From Serratia sp. PL17 (GTDB taxonomy: Bacteria > Pseudomonadota > Gammaproteobacteria > Enterobacterales > Enterobacteriaceae): a stretch of 64,000 nt of DNA. The notes beneath the pieces were generated by a model, which was given only the letters and a program-made list of their open reading frames with translations, was not told where the DNA came from and searched no databases. Each line of letters opens with the position of its first letter. Position 1 is the stretch's first letter. This document shows positions 30,383 to 39,507 of the stretch, in pieces. Both the position numbers and the translations under genes were made by a program. Location: the NCBI RefSeq assembly GCF_017832355.1, contig NZ_JAFIBY010000004.1, forward strand, positions 372,001-436,000. Direction: 5' to 3'.

Positions 30383-31068
30383 GAGGCAAACTCCCCTAAA
30401 TCGATATGATCAAACCGGTTAACCTGCAGATGCTGGCTTTGCTCATCGGCATCATCGCGGATCAGTTGGCAGGTATGCCAACCGGCAGCACGCGCGGCGT
30501 CCAGCTCTTGGTGAATGTCAGAAAGAAATAACAGCGCGTCGGGAGCAATACCGATTTCACGGGCAATATTGCGGTACGAAGCAACGTCGCGCTTGGCACC
30601 CACATGGGTATCAAAATAACCGCTGAACAGCGGCTGAAGATCCCCGGCATCGCTGTATCCGAACAACAGTTTCTGCGCCTCTACCGAACCGGATGAGTAG
30701 ACATACAGCTTCAGCCCTTGCTGCTGCCAGGCCGCCAATTGTTCGGCCACTTCGGGGTACAAATGCCCACGAAAATCACCGTTCTGGTAGCCACTGCGCC
30801 AAATGATGCCTTGCAGTGCCTTCAGCGCGGTAGATTTGCGATCTTCGTCCATAAAGCGATACAGCGTAGTAATCAGCTGTTCAATGTCCGCCTGCGGCCG
30901 ATCAATTTCCTGGCGTAAGTCGTTCAGCGGCGCGGCCACTTCGGCATCAGCGGCGTGCTGACGAAGAAACGCCGCCAACCTTTCACGTGCATAAGGGAAC
31001 AAGACTTGATGTACGAAGCGGATATCGCTGGTTGTGCCTTCAATGTCGGTGACGATAGCGCGGATCAT
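30379..31068 (-). CDS. mtnC: Enolase-phosphatase E1
   Basis: Bifunctional HAD-family enzyme: enolises 2,3-diketo-5-methylthiopentyl 1-phosphate and removes the phosphate to give the acireductone. The 229 residues match the Klebsiella enzyme. The nucleophile motif is [16 protein letters not shown] (D8, E10), followed by [18 protein letters not shown] and the late acidic motif [17 protein letters not shown]. The ATG at 31068 overlaps the mtnB stop by 3-4 bases (ATGA); a longer frame upstream is inside mtnB. Confidence 0.96.
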   Translation of the reverse strand: MIRAIVTDIEGTTSDIRFVHQVLFPYARERLAAFLRQHAADAEVAAPLNDLRQEIDRPQADIEQLITTLYRFMDEDRKSTALKALQGIIWRSGYQNGDFRGHLYPEVAEQLAAWQQQGLKLYVYSSGSVEAQKLLFGYSDAGDLQPLFSGYFDTHVGAKRDVASYRNIAREIGIAPDALLFLSDIHQELDAARAAGWHTCQLIRDDADEQSQHLQVNRFDHIDLGEFAS

Positions 31069-31679
31069 TTTGCCTCCAGTAAGCGGCGTTGCAGTTCGCA
31101 CTGGAACAGAAATTCCAGTCCTTCGAGATGGCGGCGAGCCTCTGCGACCTGGCTGCCCCAGCAGTACAAACCGTGGCCCCGCACCAGAAAACCATATTGC
31201 AACGGCGTCACTTCAGCATAAGCCGCCACGCGCGCCGCTAAGCGCGGGATGTCCTGATCGTTATCGAAAATGGGGATAACCAGGCTATCCAGATGCGTGC
31301 GTTGTCCACTGAGTGATTTTTGCATCTCATAGCCCTGCAACAACAGCCCATCACCCGGTTCAACACGTGACAACACCGTCGCATTCACTGAATGCGTATG
31401 CAACACCGCGCCAATCTGCGGATAGAGGCGGTAAATCAGGGTATGCAGGCCGGTTTCCGCCGACGGCGTGCGGCCGCTGGGTACGTGATTGGTGTCCGTT
31501 TCTACCAGCAAGAAATCCGTTTCAGTCAGGCTGCCTTTATCCTTGCCGGATTCGGTTACCAGACAGTGCCGATCGTCGAGACGCAACGACATGTTGCCGC
31601 CCGTCGCCGGACACCAACCCCTTTCACCAATCCAGTGGCACGCAGACAATAGCGCTGTAAGTTGCGGATTTTCGGTCAT
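31065..31679 (-). CDS. mtnB: Methylthioribulose-1-phosphate dehydratase
   Basis: Class II aldolase-like zinc enzyme of 204 residues that dehydrates methylthioribulose 1-phosphate. It begins [20 protein letters not shown], has the substrate loop [10 protein letters not shown], zinc ligands in [14 protein letters not shown] and a third histidine in [13 protein letters not shown] chose ATG 31679 (GGGAAACGATA upstream) over an extension to 31757 that would cover the MetJ boxes. First gene of mtnBCD. Confidence 0.94.
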   Translation of the reverse strand: MTENPQLTALLSACHWIGERGWCPATGGNMSLRLDDRHCLVTESGKDKGSLTETDFLLVETDTNHVPSGRTPSAETGLHTLIYRLYPQIGAVLHTHSVNATVLSRVEPGDGLLLQGYEMQKSLSGQRTHLDSLVIPIFDNDQDIPRLAARVAAYAEVTPLQYGFLVRGHGLYCWGSQVAEARRHLEGLEFLFQCELQRRLLEAK

Positions 31680-31735
31680 TATCGTTTCCCGGTCTGTAAG
31701 GTCGTCCAGCAGATGAAGCTTAGAATGATTTGATT

Positions 31736-31775
31736 GATGGTTAGATCTTTTCTTCATTTAGCCATCTAAGCGTCT
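31736..31775. promoter_or_regulatory. MetJ-box array between mtnB and mtnE
   Basis: Units of 8 bp in register; the best adjacent pair is AGCCATCT (31760-31767) and AAGCGTCT (31768-31775), with weaker units to the left. It lies between the divergent mtnBCD operon and mtnE, matching the array between mtnK and mtnA. Confidence 0.65.
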
Positions 31776-31841
31776 TGATTGCCAAATACTAACATCGTGT
31801 TATATTGACGGCAACATAAGCGCCAGGAGTATTAGCCTGCT

Positions 31842-33002
31842 ATGAGCACTTCAGCATGGATTCCCGAAAGTAAATTGCCCGCACTGGGCACGACCATTTT
31901 CACCCAGATGAGCGCACTGGCGGCGCAGCATCAGGCGATCAACCTGTCGCAGGGCTTTCCCGATTTCGATGGCCCCGATTACCTGAAAGAGCGCTTAGCC
32001 TGGCATGTCAGCCAGGGCGCTAACCAATATGCTCCAATGACCGGCGTCGCCCCTTTACGCGAGGCCATCGCTGAAAAAACGGCGGCTTTGTATGGCTGGC
32101 TGCCAGACGCCACCACCGAAGTCACCGTCACGGCCGGTGCCACCGAAGCCCTGTTTGCCGCCATCAGCGCGTTAGTACGCCCCGGCGATGAAGTGATCTG
32201 TTTTGATCCCAGCTACGACAGCTATGCTCCGGCGGTGGCCTTGTCTGGCGGCACGCTACAACGCATTGCGCTACAACCGCCGGCGTTCAGCGTAGACTGG
32301 CAACAGTTTTCTCAATTACTGTCGCCACGCACCCGTCTGGTGATCCTCAATACGCCACACAATCCGTCCGCCACAGCCTGGCAAGCGGAGGATATGCAGC
32401 AACTGTGGCGCGCAATCAGCGATCGCGAAATCTATGTCCTCAGCGACGAAGTCTACGAGCACATTTGTTTCGCCAAAGGTGGCCACACCAGCGTATTAGC
32501 TCACCCACAATTGCGTCAGCGTGCGATCGCCGTGTCCTCTTTCGGTAAAACCTTCCACATGACCGGATGGAAAGTGGGTTACTGCGTGGCCCCGGAAGCG
32601 CTGAGTGCTGAAGTACGTAAAGTGCATCAATACCTGACCTTCTCCGTCAACACCCCGGCGCAATTGGCATTGGCGGATATGTTGCGCAGCGAACCAGAAC
32701 ATTGGCAGCAGTTATCGGCGTTTTACCGCGCCAAGCGCGATCGTTTTGTACAGGCATTGTCAAACAGCCGACTGGAAATTCTCCCCTGTGAAGGTACATA
32801 CTTCCTGTTGGCAGATTACAGCACCGTCTCCGATCTGGACGACGTGGCGTTCTGCCATTGGTTAACTGAGCACGTGGGCGTGGCGGCGATCCCGCTGTCG
32901 GTCTTCTGTGCCGATCCTTTCCCCCATAAATTGATCCGGCTGTGCTTCGCTAAACAAGATGCCACGCTGGATGCAGCTGCGGAGCGGTTATGTCGACTTT
33001 AA
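31842..33002 (+). CDS. mtnE: Methionine aminotransferase MtnE (YbdL-like)
   Basis: Fold type I PLP aminotransferase of 386 residues that makes methionine from 2-keto-4-methylthiobutyrate, closing the salvage cycle; the YbdL group prefers methionine and aromatic partners and can use glutamine. The N-terminal LSQGFPDFDGPDYLKERL, TVTAGATEALFAAISALV, LNTPHNPSATAW and the PLP lysine in SFGKTFHMTGWKVGYCVAP are present. It overlaps the Nit2-like gene by 13 bases. Confidence 0.94.
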   Translation: MSTSAWIPESKLPALGTTIFTQMSALAAQHQAINLSQGFPDFDGPDYLKERLAWHVSQGANQYAPMTGVAPLREAIAEKTAALYGWLPDATTEVTVTAGATEALFAAISALVRPGDEVICFDPSYDSYAPAVALSGGTLQRIALQPPAFSVDWQQFSQLLSPRTRLVILNTPHNPSATAWQAEDMQQLWRAISDREIYVLSDEVYEHICFAKGGHTSVLAHPQLRQRAIAVSSFGKTFHMTGWKVGYCVAPEALSAEVRKVHQYLTFSVNTPAQLALADMLRSEPEHWQQLSAFYRAKRDRFVQALSNSRLEILPCEGTYFLLADYSTVSDLDDVAFCHWLTEHVGVAAIPLSVFCADPFPHKLIRLCFAKQDATLDAAAERLCRL

Positions 33003-33763
33003 AAATTACCCTGTTGCAGCACCCCTTGGTCTGGCGCGACGGTGAGGCTAACCTGCGTCATTTTGATACGCTGCTGGCACCGTTAAGTGGACGCGATTTG
33101 ATTGTGCTGCCGGAAATGTTCACAACCGGTTTTGCTATGGATGCCGGGGAAAGTGCACTGCCGGAACGGCAGGTGATCGACTGGCTACACGGCTGGGCGA
33201 GCAAAAGCAACGCGCTGGTCGGTGGCAGCGTGGCGCTAAAAACCCCCGAAGGCGCGGTAAACCGGTTCCTGCTGGTTGAGCCGAACGGTCGGGTACATGC
33301 CTACGATAAGCGCCATTTATTCCGCATGGCTGGCGAACACCTGCATTATCAGGCGGGCAAACGGCGTGAAATTTTTGAATGGCGTGGCTGGCGGATTCTG
33401 CCGCAGATTTGTTATGACTTGCGCTTCCCGGTGTGGTCCCGTTATCAACAAGATTACGATCTGGCGTTGTACGTCGCCAACTGGCCAGCGCCGCGCAGCA
33501 AACACTGGCAAACACTGTTGGCAGCACGCGCCATTGAAAACCAGGTGTACGTGGCGGGTTGCAATCGCGTTGGCGAGGACGGCAATGGGCTAAACTACAG
33601 CGGTGACAGCCTGATCATCAGCCCGCAGGGAGAGACGCTGGCGCACGTTGAGCCATTCGCCGCCGCACAGTTGGATGCAGAATTGTCGCTGGAAACCCTG
33701 CAAAGCTACCGCAGCGCCTTCCCGGCCTGGCGTGATGCCGACAGCTTCCTGCGCCACGATTAA
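32990..33763 (+). CDS. Nit2-type omega-amidase (YafV-like)
   Basis: A 257-residue nitrilase-fold amidase. The Glu-Lys-Cys triad is visible in VLPEMFTTGFAMD, AYDKRHLFRMAGEH and ILPQICYDLRFPVWSRYQ. Enzymes of this group hydrolyse 2-oxoglutaramate to 2-oxoglutarate and ammonia. The overlap with mtnE is informative: if MtnE uses glutamine as amino donor, 2-oxoglutaramate is its by-product, and this enzyme would pull the reaction forward. In E. coli yafV lies in the same fadE region but without mtnE beside it. Confidence 0.93.
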   Translation: MSTLKITLLQHPLVWRDGEANLRHFDTLLAPLSGRDLIVLPEMFTTGFAMDAGESALPERQVIDWLHGWASKSNALVGGSVALKTPEGAVNRFLLVEPNGRVHAYDKRHLFRMAGEHLHYQAGKRREIFEWRGWRILPQICYDLRFPVWSRYQQDYDLALYVANWPAPRSKHWQTLLAARAIENQVYVAGCNRVGEDGNGLNYSGDSLIISPQGETLAHVEPFAAAQLDAELSLETLQSYRSAFPAWRDADSFLRHD

Positions 33764-33768
33764 TGATG

Positions 33769-33792
33769 ACGGGCGTGGTCCTCTACGCCCGT
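33769..33792. terminator. Terminator between the omega-amidase and permease genes
   Basis: ACGGGCGT (33769-33776) pairs with ACGCCCGT (33785-33792) around an 8-base loop, between two convergent genes. Confidence 0.65.
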
Positions 33793-33796
33793 AACG

Positions 33797-35149
33797 TCAA
33801 GACAGTTCTTCCTCGCCCGTTTTTTCTTCTGCGCTCTCAATACGGTTAAACAGCAGGTTTAACAGTAACGCCACCAGGCACGAAGCGCTGATGCCGGAAT
33901 GCAGCAAGGTACGCACCCCATTTGGGAACTGATCGTAAAAGGTCGGCATCACTATCGGGATCATGCCGAAGGCAATCGCCGTCGCCACCACCACCAAATT
34001 CATGTTGTCCTTATAATCCACTTTTGCCAGGGTACGAATGCCGCTGGCAGCCACCGAGCCAAACAACACCACGCCGGCACCGCCCAGTACCGGTAACGGA
34101 ATGCAGGCGACTAACCGACCCAGCACCGGCAAAACGCCCAGCAGCACCAAAATTGCACCGCCAGCGCTGACGACAAAACGGCTCTTCACGCCGGTGATTG
34201 CCACCAGCCCAATGTTCTGGGCAAACGAACTTTGCGGGAATGAGTTGAACACCGGCGACAACGCACTCGACAGCATATCGGCACGCAAGCCGTTAGCGAT
34301 CCGGCGCGCATTGACCGGTGAACCGACAATCTCGCCAACCGCCATTAGCCCCGCCGTGGTTTCCGTCAGCAGCACCAGTACGATCAATAGCATGGATAAC
34401 ACTGCGCTCAATTCGAAGGTGGGCCAGCCATACGCGAAGGGCTCGGGGAATGCCACCCATGGTCCGTTCCACACAGCAGTAAAACTGACCTTGCCCACCA
34501 GCACCGCCCCCCCGCAGCCGACGGCCATCGCCAACAGCACGGATAAGCGTTTCAACGCCGGTGACCCCACTTTATTGAGCAATAAAATGACCGCCAGTGT
34601 GAACGCCGCCAGACCAATATTTCCGGTTGATCCCCAGTCTGCCGCCTTGGCATTCCCCCCCATCGCCCAACGTACCGCCACTGGCATCAATGACAACCCG
34701 ATCACCGTCACCACCGTGCCGGTCACCACCGGTGGGAAGTAGCGGATAATCTGCGAGAAAAATGGCGCGATCAGCAGCCCCACCAGAGAAGCGACGATCA
34801 CCGCGCCAAATACCGCGGGCAGGCCGCCGTCGCCGGTGACGATGGTCACCATGGTCGCAACACCCGCAAAGGAAACGCCCTGCACCAACGGCAGACGAGA
34901 ACCGAAGCCGGGCACACCAAGCGTTTGCAACAGCGTAGCCAACCCGCTGACAAACAACGCCGCCGTCACCAGCATGCCAATCTGTGGTGCGCTTAATCCT
35001 GCGGCTGAACCTATGATCAGCGGCGGTGCAATGATCCCCCCGTACATCGTCAGAATATGTTGCAGACCGTAGGCGAACGTTTTTACCAACGGCAATTTTT
35101 CATTTTCCGGGCAGCACGAAGCCGCACCCTTATCCTGAGACAGAGCCAT
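33797..35149 (-). CDS. NCS2 purine permease (urate/xanthine type)
   Basis: A 450-residue nucleobase-ascorbate transporter with about 12 to 14 hydrophobic segments. The NAT signature is present: FPQSSFAQNIGLVAITGVKSR, with the Q-N-x-G motif. The early SGLATLLQTLGVPGFGSRLP and VVTGTVVTVIGLSLMPVAV are typical of UacT/XanP-like uptake proteins that bring urate or xanthine in by proton symport. ATG 35149 has GAGG upstream. Position directly before uraH-uraD on the same strand supports urate or a related purine as substrate; transcription order puts it last in the uraDH side, possibly with its own promoter. Confidence 0.9.
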   Translation of the reverse strand: MALSQDKGAASCCPENEKLPLVKTFAYGLQHILTMYGGIIAPPLIIGSAAGLSAPQIGMLVTAALFVSGLATLLQTLGVPGFGSRLPLVQGVSFAGVATMVTIVTGDGGLPAVFGAVIVASLVGLLIAPFFSQIIRYFPPVVTGTVVTVIGLSLMPVAVRWAMGGNAKAADWGSTGNIGLAAFTLAVILLLNKVGSPALKRLSVLLAMAVGCGGAVLVGKVSFTAVWNGPWVAFPEPFAYGWPTFELSAVLSMLLIVLVLLTETTAGLMAVGEIVGSPVNARRIANGLRADMLSSALSPVFNSFPQSSFAQNIGLVAITGVKSRFVVSAGGAILVLLGVLPVLGRLVACIPLPVLGGAGVVLFGSVAASGIRTLAKVDYKDNMNLVVVATAIAFGMIPIVMPTFYDQFPNGVRTLLHSGISASCLVALLLNLLFNRIESAEEKTGEEELS

Positions 35150-35277
35150 AAGAACCTCGTCAATATGCATGTAGAACAATTGTCGCCGTCAGTGTGGGGA
35201 TCCCCAGGGCATACATGAAGTCCGTGAGGAGGCCGAGCACTGCCCCAACCCAAAATGGCCCCCATTAAACACGGCGT

Positions 35278-35613
35278 TTAGCTGCCCCGGTAGGTTGAGT
35301 AGGAATACGGGCTGATGAGCAGCGGCAAATGGTAATGCTGGGCATCATCATTGATGACAAAATCGATAATTGCCGTCGCGTACAGCGTCGCTCGCCGATC
35401 GGCAGCAAAGTAAGCGCCAAGATCGGCAGACAGGCGGTAATGTCCGGTGGCCAGGCTGTCAGCGGTCAGATCGCGCGCGCGGCCATCGGTATCCGTATGG
35501 CCTTCGGCCAATGTCTGCCACTGCCCGTCTTGCTCGAACTCCAGCCACAACCGTACACCTGCAGCAGGTTTACCGAGTGACGTATCCAAAATATGGGTGC
35601 TTATTTTACTCAT
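35278..35613 (-). CDS. uraH: 5-hydroxyisourate hydrolase
   Basis: A 111-residue transthyretin-related protein that opens 5-hydroxyisourate to OHCU after urate oxidation (hpxT in Klebsiella). Catalytic positions are seen in STHILDTSLGKPAAGV (histidine), a central arginine in HTDTDGRARDL, and the C-terminal signature YSTYRGS. There is no export signal, so cytoplasmic. It overlaps the end of uraD by 8 bases. Confidence 0.97.
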   Translation of the reverse strand: MSKISTHILDTSLGKPAAGVRLWLEFEQDGQWQTLAEGHTDTDGRARDLTADSLATGHYRLSADLGAYFAADRRATLYATAIIDFVINDDAQHYHLPLLISPYSYSTYRGS

Positions 35614-36106
35614 CGCTCAGTAACTCCTTAAAACGCAGCATCACGATCTCACGCAGCTGTTCGGCGGTTTCCTGCCGTTCCTGCTCCGCACTGTTTTTCA
35701 ATCGTCTTTCCAGTTCACGCAGGATGGCGAACCCATCTCGACCGGCGGCACGGATTAAAAATACCTGACCAAATTGCGCCTCATAACGCCGGTTACCTGC
35801 CTGCAGCGCTTGGGCAAGCTCAGTATCCTGTGCGTTGACCGCCGCTTGCTCACGCGCTGAAAACTGGGCGTCCTGCTCCATGCCTTTCGCACGCTCACCG
35901 ATACGCGGATGCTGCGCCAAGGCCAGGCTGACCTCTTCAGGCCGCCAGTTCTGTGCCGCCTGCCAGGCGACAGCCAGCGCGGCATCACTGCTGCTGAATG
36001 GCCGCGCTGCGATCACCGCGGCTATCCAGGCGGCAATGTTTACGCAGGGCCGCAGCCGCAGCTCGGCTTCCGCCACGGATAATTGGTTAAACTGTTGCAG
36101 GTTCAT
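35606..36106 (-). CDS. uraD: OHCU decarboxylase
   Basis: Decarboxylates 2-oxo-4-hydroxy-4-carboxy-5-ureidoimidazoline to S-allantoin (hpxQ). The 166-residue helical protein has the catalytic histidine and partners in LALAQHPRIGERA and the E-Q-A segment SAREQAAVNAQD, with YEAQFGQVFLIRAAGRDGFAIL before the C-terminal helices. Gene order hpxK-uraD-uraH with overlaps of 20 and 8 bases indicates one transcript. Confidence 0.96.
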   Translation of the reverse strand: MNLQQFNQLSVAEAELRLRPCVNIAAWIAAVIAARPFSSSDAALAVAWQAAQNWRPEEVSLALAQHPRIGERAKGMEQDAQFSAREQAAVNAQDTELAQALQAGNRRYEAQFGQVFLIRAAGRDGFAILRELERRLKNSAEQERQETAEQLREIVMLRFKELLSDE

Positions 36107-37364
36107 CAGGAAACTCCCAACTGGCTACCGTTTGGCAGTAAGCCTGTATGGCCAACGCCACATCTGCCTGACTTACGGCTTCAGCCGGATGGTGGCTGAT
36201 GCCACGATCGCAACGAACAAACAGCATACCCACTGGCCAACAGGCCGCTAACGCAATCGCGTCGTGCCCGGCACCGCTCGGCAACGCGATGCTGCGCCCT
36301 TGCGCCGCGACCACGCTCTGTTGCCAGCGACGTTGCAAATTTGCATCACACTCTGTTGCATTTATGCGGTAAAACTCCTCACTGGAAAAACGCAGTCCCC
36401 GACGTGCGCAAATCGCGTTTGCCTGCGCCAATAGTTGCGTCAGCAGCACCGCCAGCGGGCCGTCTTCCGGGCCACGCACGTCGAGCGACAATGTGACCTC
36501 TCCGGGGATCACATTGACCGCTCCCGGCAGGCTTTCTATCTGCCCCACGGTCGCCACCAAGTGCCCATCGCTGGCGCAGGTTATCGCCTCAACCGCCACC
36601 ATCCACTCCGCCGCTGCCGCCAGGGCGTCTTTACGTTGCCCCATCGGCACGGTACCGGCATGGCCTGCCTCGCCGGTGAAGGTGCAGTTTAGACGCCGAG
36701 CACCGTTAATCGCCGTTACCACACCCAGCGCCAGATCGGCGGCTTCCAGGCATGGCCCCTGCTCAATGTGCACTTCCAAATACCCGCAGATATCACTTTG
36801 CGCGCGCCGCGCCTCACCGACCGCCGCGGGATCAAGACCAAAATCACGCAGTGCCTGCGCCACGCTGATACCCTCGACGTCAGTCCTTTCCAGCCAGTCT
36901 GCCGGCCACTGGCCGGTAATGCCCCGGCTACCCAACAGGGCGATACTAAAGCGCGTGCCTTCTTCATCGGCAAAGCCAATCACTTCAACGGCGATCGGTA
37001 AACGCCGTTGCTGCTGATGCAAATGCGCCACCACTTCCAGCGCAGTCAATACGCCGAGCATGCCGTCATAACGCCCAGCGTTGCGCACCGTATCCAAATG
37101 CGACCCGAGCAACAGCGCGGGAGCGCCCGGCGTTTGGCCTTCATAACGGCCACAAATATTGCCAACGCTGTCTTGCCAGACCGTCATGCCGAGAGTCCGC
37201 ATCCAGTCGCCTACCAACAGGTTGGCGCGTCGATGCTCCGGCGATAAATAAACCCGCGTCAATTCGCCTGGCGTCGCACTGATCGCTGCCAGTTCGTCAC
37301 AACGGGCCATCACCCGCGCCGCCGCCAGCTCCGCCGCGTGGGCGGTTAACAACGCCGTCATCAA
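36087..37364 (-). CDS. hpxK: Allantoate amidohydrolase-type M20 hydrolase
   Basis: A 425-residue binuclear metal enzyme of the hydantoinase/carbamoylase branch of M20. It removes ammonia and CO2 from allantoate to give ureidoglycine. Metal ligands are seen in LLGSHLDTVRNAGRYDGMLG and IGFADEEGTRFSIALLGSRG, with EVHIEQGPCLE and SGAGHDAIALA further on. In the purine block it follows hpxJ with a 4-base overlap and precedes uraD with a 20-base overlap. Substrate is inferred from context; carbamoylases look similar. Confidence 0.9.
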   Translation of the reverse strand: MMTALLTAHAAELAAARVMARCDELAAISATPGELTRVYLSPEHRRANLLVGDWMRTLGMTVWQDSVGNICGRYEGQTPGAPALLLGSHLDTVRNAGRYDGMLGVLTALEVVAHLHQQQRRLPIAVEVIGFADEEGTRFSIALLGSRGITGQWPADWLERTDVEGISVAQALRDFGLDPAAVGEARRAQSDICGYLEVHIEQGPCLEAADLALGVVTAINGARRLNCTFTGEAGHAGTVPMGQRKDALAAAAEWMVAVEAITCASDGHLVATVGQIESLPGAVNVIPGEVTLSLDVRGPEDGPLAVLLTQLLAQANAICARRGLRFSSEEFYRINATECDANLQRRWQQSVVAAQGRSIALPSGAGHDAIALAACWPVGMLFVRCDRGISHHPAEAVSQADVALAIQAYCQTVASWEFPDEPATV

Positions 37365-38602
37365 CGGCTCCCGTCGTCGTAGGTGTTCCAGGCCGCCTGC
37401 AGCGCTTCCCCCTGTTTACTGGCGAAGCCCAGCCGATTCAGCACGGCTTCCAGCGCGGTGAGCGTCTGCAACACACAGTCTTTACGTGCGTTGTAACCCA
37501 TGGTACCGATGCGCCAGATCTTGCCTTGCAGCGGGCCAAAGGACGTACCGATCTCGATGGCAAAATCATTCAGCATCATCTGACGTACCTGCTCGCCCTG
37601 CACCTGTGGCGGGATCACCACGCCAAGCACGTTATTCATCCGGTTATCGAGATCGCCGAAGACCTCAAGCCCCATACCCTGAATGCCGGCCAACATTGCG
37701 GCACCGTGCAGCTTGTGGCGGGCAATGGTGTTATCCAGCCCCTCTTCCAGGATCACCCGGGCGCACTCACGCGCGGCGAAAAGCATACTGGTGGCTTCGG
37801 TGTGGTGGTTCAGGCGCTCTGGCCCCCAGTAATCCATGATCATGCCGAGATCGAAATAGTTGGAGTAGATCATCTCGTCGTCGCCATCGGCATGGTCTGC
37901 GGTGCGAATGCCCTGTTCCACACATTTACGGCGGCGAACTATCTCTTCAAATTGCGGGCTGAGGGTGATGGGCGAACTGCCGGACGGGCCACCCAGACAT
38001 TTCTGCAACCCGGCGGAGACTGCATCTAGCCCCCATGCATCTGTTTCCAGCGGGTTACCGGCAAACGAAGCGGTCGCATCGGTATAAAACAGCACACCGT
38101 GGCGGCGGCAAATATCCCCCAACGCCTCCAGTGGCTGTAACATGGTGGTGGAGGTATCACCCTGCACCGTTAACAGCAGGCGCGGGCGCACCTTCTTGAT
38201 GGCATCTTCAACCTGGTCCGCACTGAACACCTCGCCCCAGGGAGCCTCAATGGTGTGCACTTCAGCACGACAACGGCGGGCAATCTCACACAGCAGATGA
38301 CCGAAACGGCCAAATACCGGTACCAGCACCTTGTCCCCTGGGCGGATTGAGGAAACCAGCATCGCTTCAATACCCGAACGGGAAGTACCGTCCACCAACA
38401 GGGTCCAGCGGTTTTCGGTGCGGAACAACGCGCGATACAGTTCCATGACCTGATTCATGTAGCCCGTCATCGCGGGATCGTACTGGCCAATCAATTGACT
38501 CGACATGGCACGCAACACACGCGGATCGGCGTTGATCGGCCCCGGCCCCATCAGCAGGCGGGCGGGGGGGTTAATCTGATCGAATTTTGCGATATCTAAC
38601 AT
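37361..38602 (-). CDS. hpxJ: Ureidoglycine-glyoxylate aminotransferase-type enzyme
   Basis: A 413-residue PLP enzyme of the alanine-glyoxylate/PucG group. It would transfer the amino group of ureidoglycine to glyoxylate, leaving oxalurate. Key parts: LLMGPGPINADPRVLRAM, LLVDGTSRSGIEAML, FYTDATASFAGNPLETDAW and the PLP lysine in SAGLQKCLGGPSGSSPIT. The start ATG 38602 lies 6 bases after AAGGA; other upstream starts have no ribosome site. First gene of the hpxJ-hpxK-uraD-uraH series. Confidence 0.9.
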   Translation of the reverse strand: MLDIAKFDQINPPARLLMGPGPINADPRVLRAMSSQLIGQYDPAMTGYMNQVMELYRALFRTENRWTLLVDGTSRSGIEAMLVSSIRPGDKVLVPVFGRFGHLLCEIARRCRAEVHTIEAPWGEVFSADQVEDAIKKVRPRLLLTVQGDTSTTMLQPLEALGDICRRHGVLFYTDATASFAGNPLETDAWGLDAVSAGLQKCLGGPSGSSPITLSPQFEEIVRRRKCVEQGIRTADHADGDDEMIYSNYFDLGMIMDYWGPERLNHHTEATSMLFAARECARVILEEGLDNTIARHKLHGAAMLAGIQGMGLEVFGDLDNRMNNVLGVVIPPQVQGEQVRQMMLNDFAIEIGTSFGPLQGKIWRIGTMGYNARKDCVLQTLTALEAVLNRLGFASKQGEALQAAWNTYDDGSR

Positions 38603-38623
38603 GTTCATTCCTTGCCAACTTAA

Positions 38624-38749
38624 TATACCCTTCATCTTTCAAGTTGCAGATGCGTTGGCTTTCCTCGCTCGCCTTGGTCACGTACTACTTGTACGCTCCC
38701 AAGGACTCACTGCGTTGCCGCCTTCCTGCATCTTGAAATCTATTGGGTA
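38624..38749. repeat. Palindromic intergenic repeat, copy C
   Basis: Starts TATACCCTTCATCTTTCAAG and ends TCTTGAAATCTATTGGGTA, roughly inverted ends around a GC-richer middle. The ends resemble copies A, B and D but the middle differs. It separates hpxJ from the ABC transporter genes. Confidence 0.75.
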
Positions 38750-38760
38750 GAGATTTACGT

Positions 38761-39507
38761 TTATCCGTTCTCGGACAAACCGCGGACCGACGCGATAAAC
38801 TGTTTTAATTCCTGCGTTTGCGGGTTGGCAAACAGCGTGCGGCTGTCGCCTTGCTCCCACACTTTGCCCTGGTGCATAAACACCACCCGGTCACCGACCT
38901 CACGGGCAAAATTCATTTCATGGGTCACCAGGATCAGTGTCATGCCCTCTTTGGCCAGCTGTTCCAACACTTTCAGCACTTCGCCCACCAGCTCGGGATC
39001 CAACGCGGAGGTAATTTCGTCACACAGCAACACCTTCGGGTTCATCGCCAAAGCGCGGGCAATCGCCACACGCTGCTGCTGCCCGCCGGAAAGGTTCGCC
39101 GGTGAATAATGCATACGTTCGCTCAGCCCAACCTTGTTCAACATCTCTTCCGCCAGCTCGCGGCATTCAGCCGGGCTTTTTTTCAGCACCCGCCGAGGCG
39201 CAAGCATCACGTTCTCTAGCGCGGTCATGTGCGGGAATAAATTGAAGTTTTGGAACACCATGCCTACGGATTTACTGATTTCTCGCGCCTGTGAATCGCG
39301 ATCGGTGATGGTCATGCCACCCAGTTTAATGCTGCCTTCCTGATAACCTTCCAGCCCATTGATGCAACGTAACAGCGTGCTTTTACCGGAACCGCTGCGA
39401 CCGATGATTGAAATCACCTGCCCCATATCAATATCCAGATCCACGCCCTTCAGCACATGGTTCTGACCGTAATACTTTTGAACCTGATTAATTGTGATGA
39501 GCGGCAT
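38761..39507 (-). CDS. Polar amino acid-type ABC transporter, ATP-binding protein
   Basis: A 248-residue ATPase of the GlnQ/HisP class. Walker A is GRSGSGKST near residue 36, the signature LSGGQQQRVAIARAL and Walker B KVLLCDEITSALDPE follow, then the H-loop LVTHEMNFAREVGDR. It energises the two permeases encoded just before it; its start overlaps the first of them by 20 bases. The substrate is not known; position within the purine block suggests a nitrogen compound of that pathway, but histidine/glutamine-type amino acids are equally possible. Confidence 0.93.
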   Translation of the reverse strand: MPLITINQVQKYYGQNHVLKGVDLDIDMGQVISIIGRSGSGKSTLLRCINGLEGYQEGSIKLGGMTITDRDSQAREISKSVGMVFQNFNLFPHMTALENVMLAPRRVLKKSPAECRELAEEMLNKVGLSERMHYSPANLSGGQQQRVAIARALAMNPKVLLCDEITSALDPELVGEVLKVLEQLAKEGMTLILVTHEMNFAREVGDRVVFMHQGKVWEQGDSRTLFANPQTQELKQFIASVRGLSENG

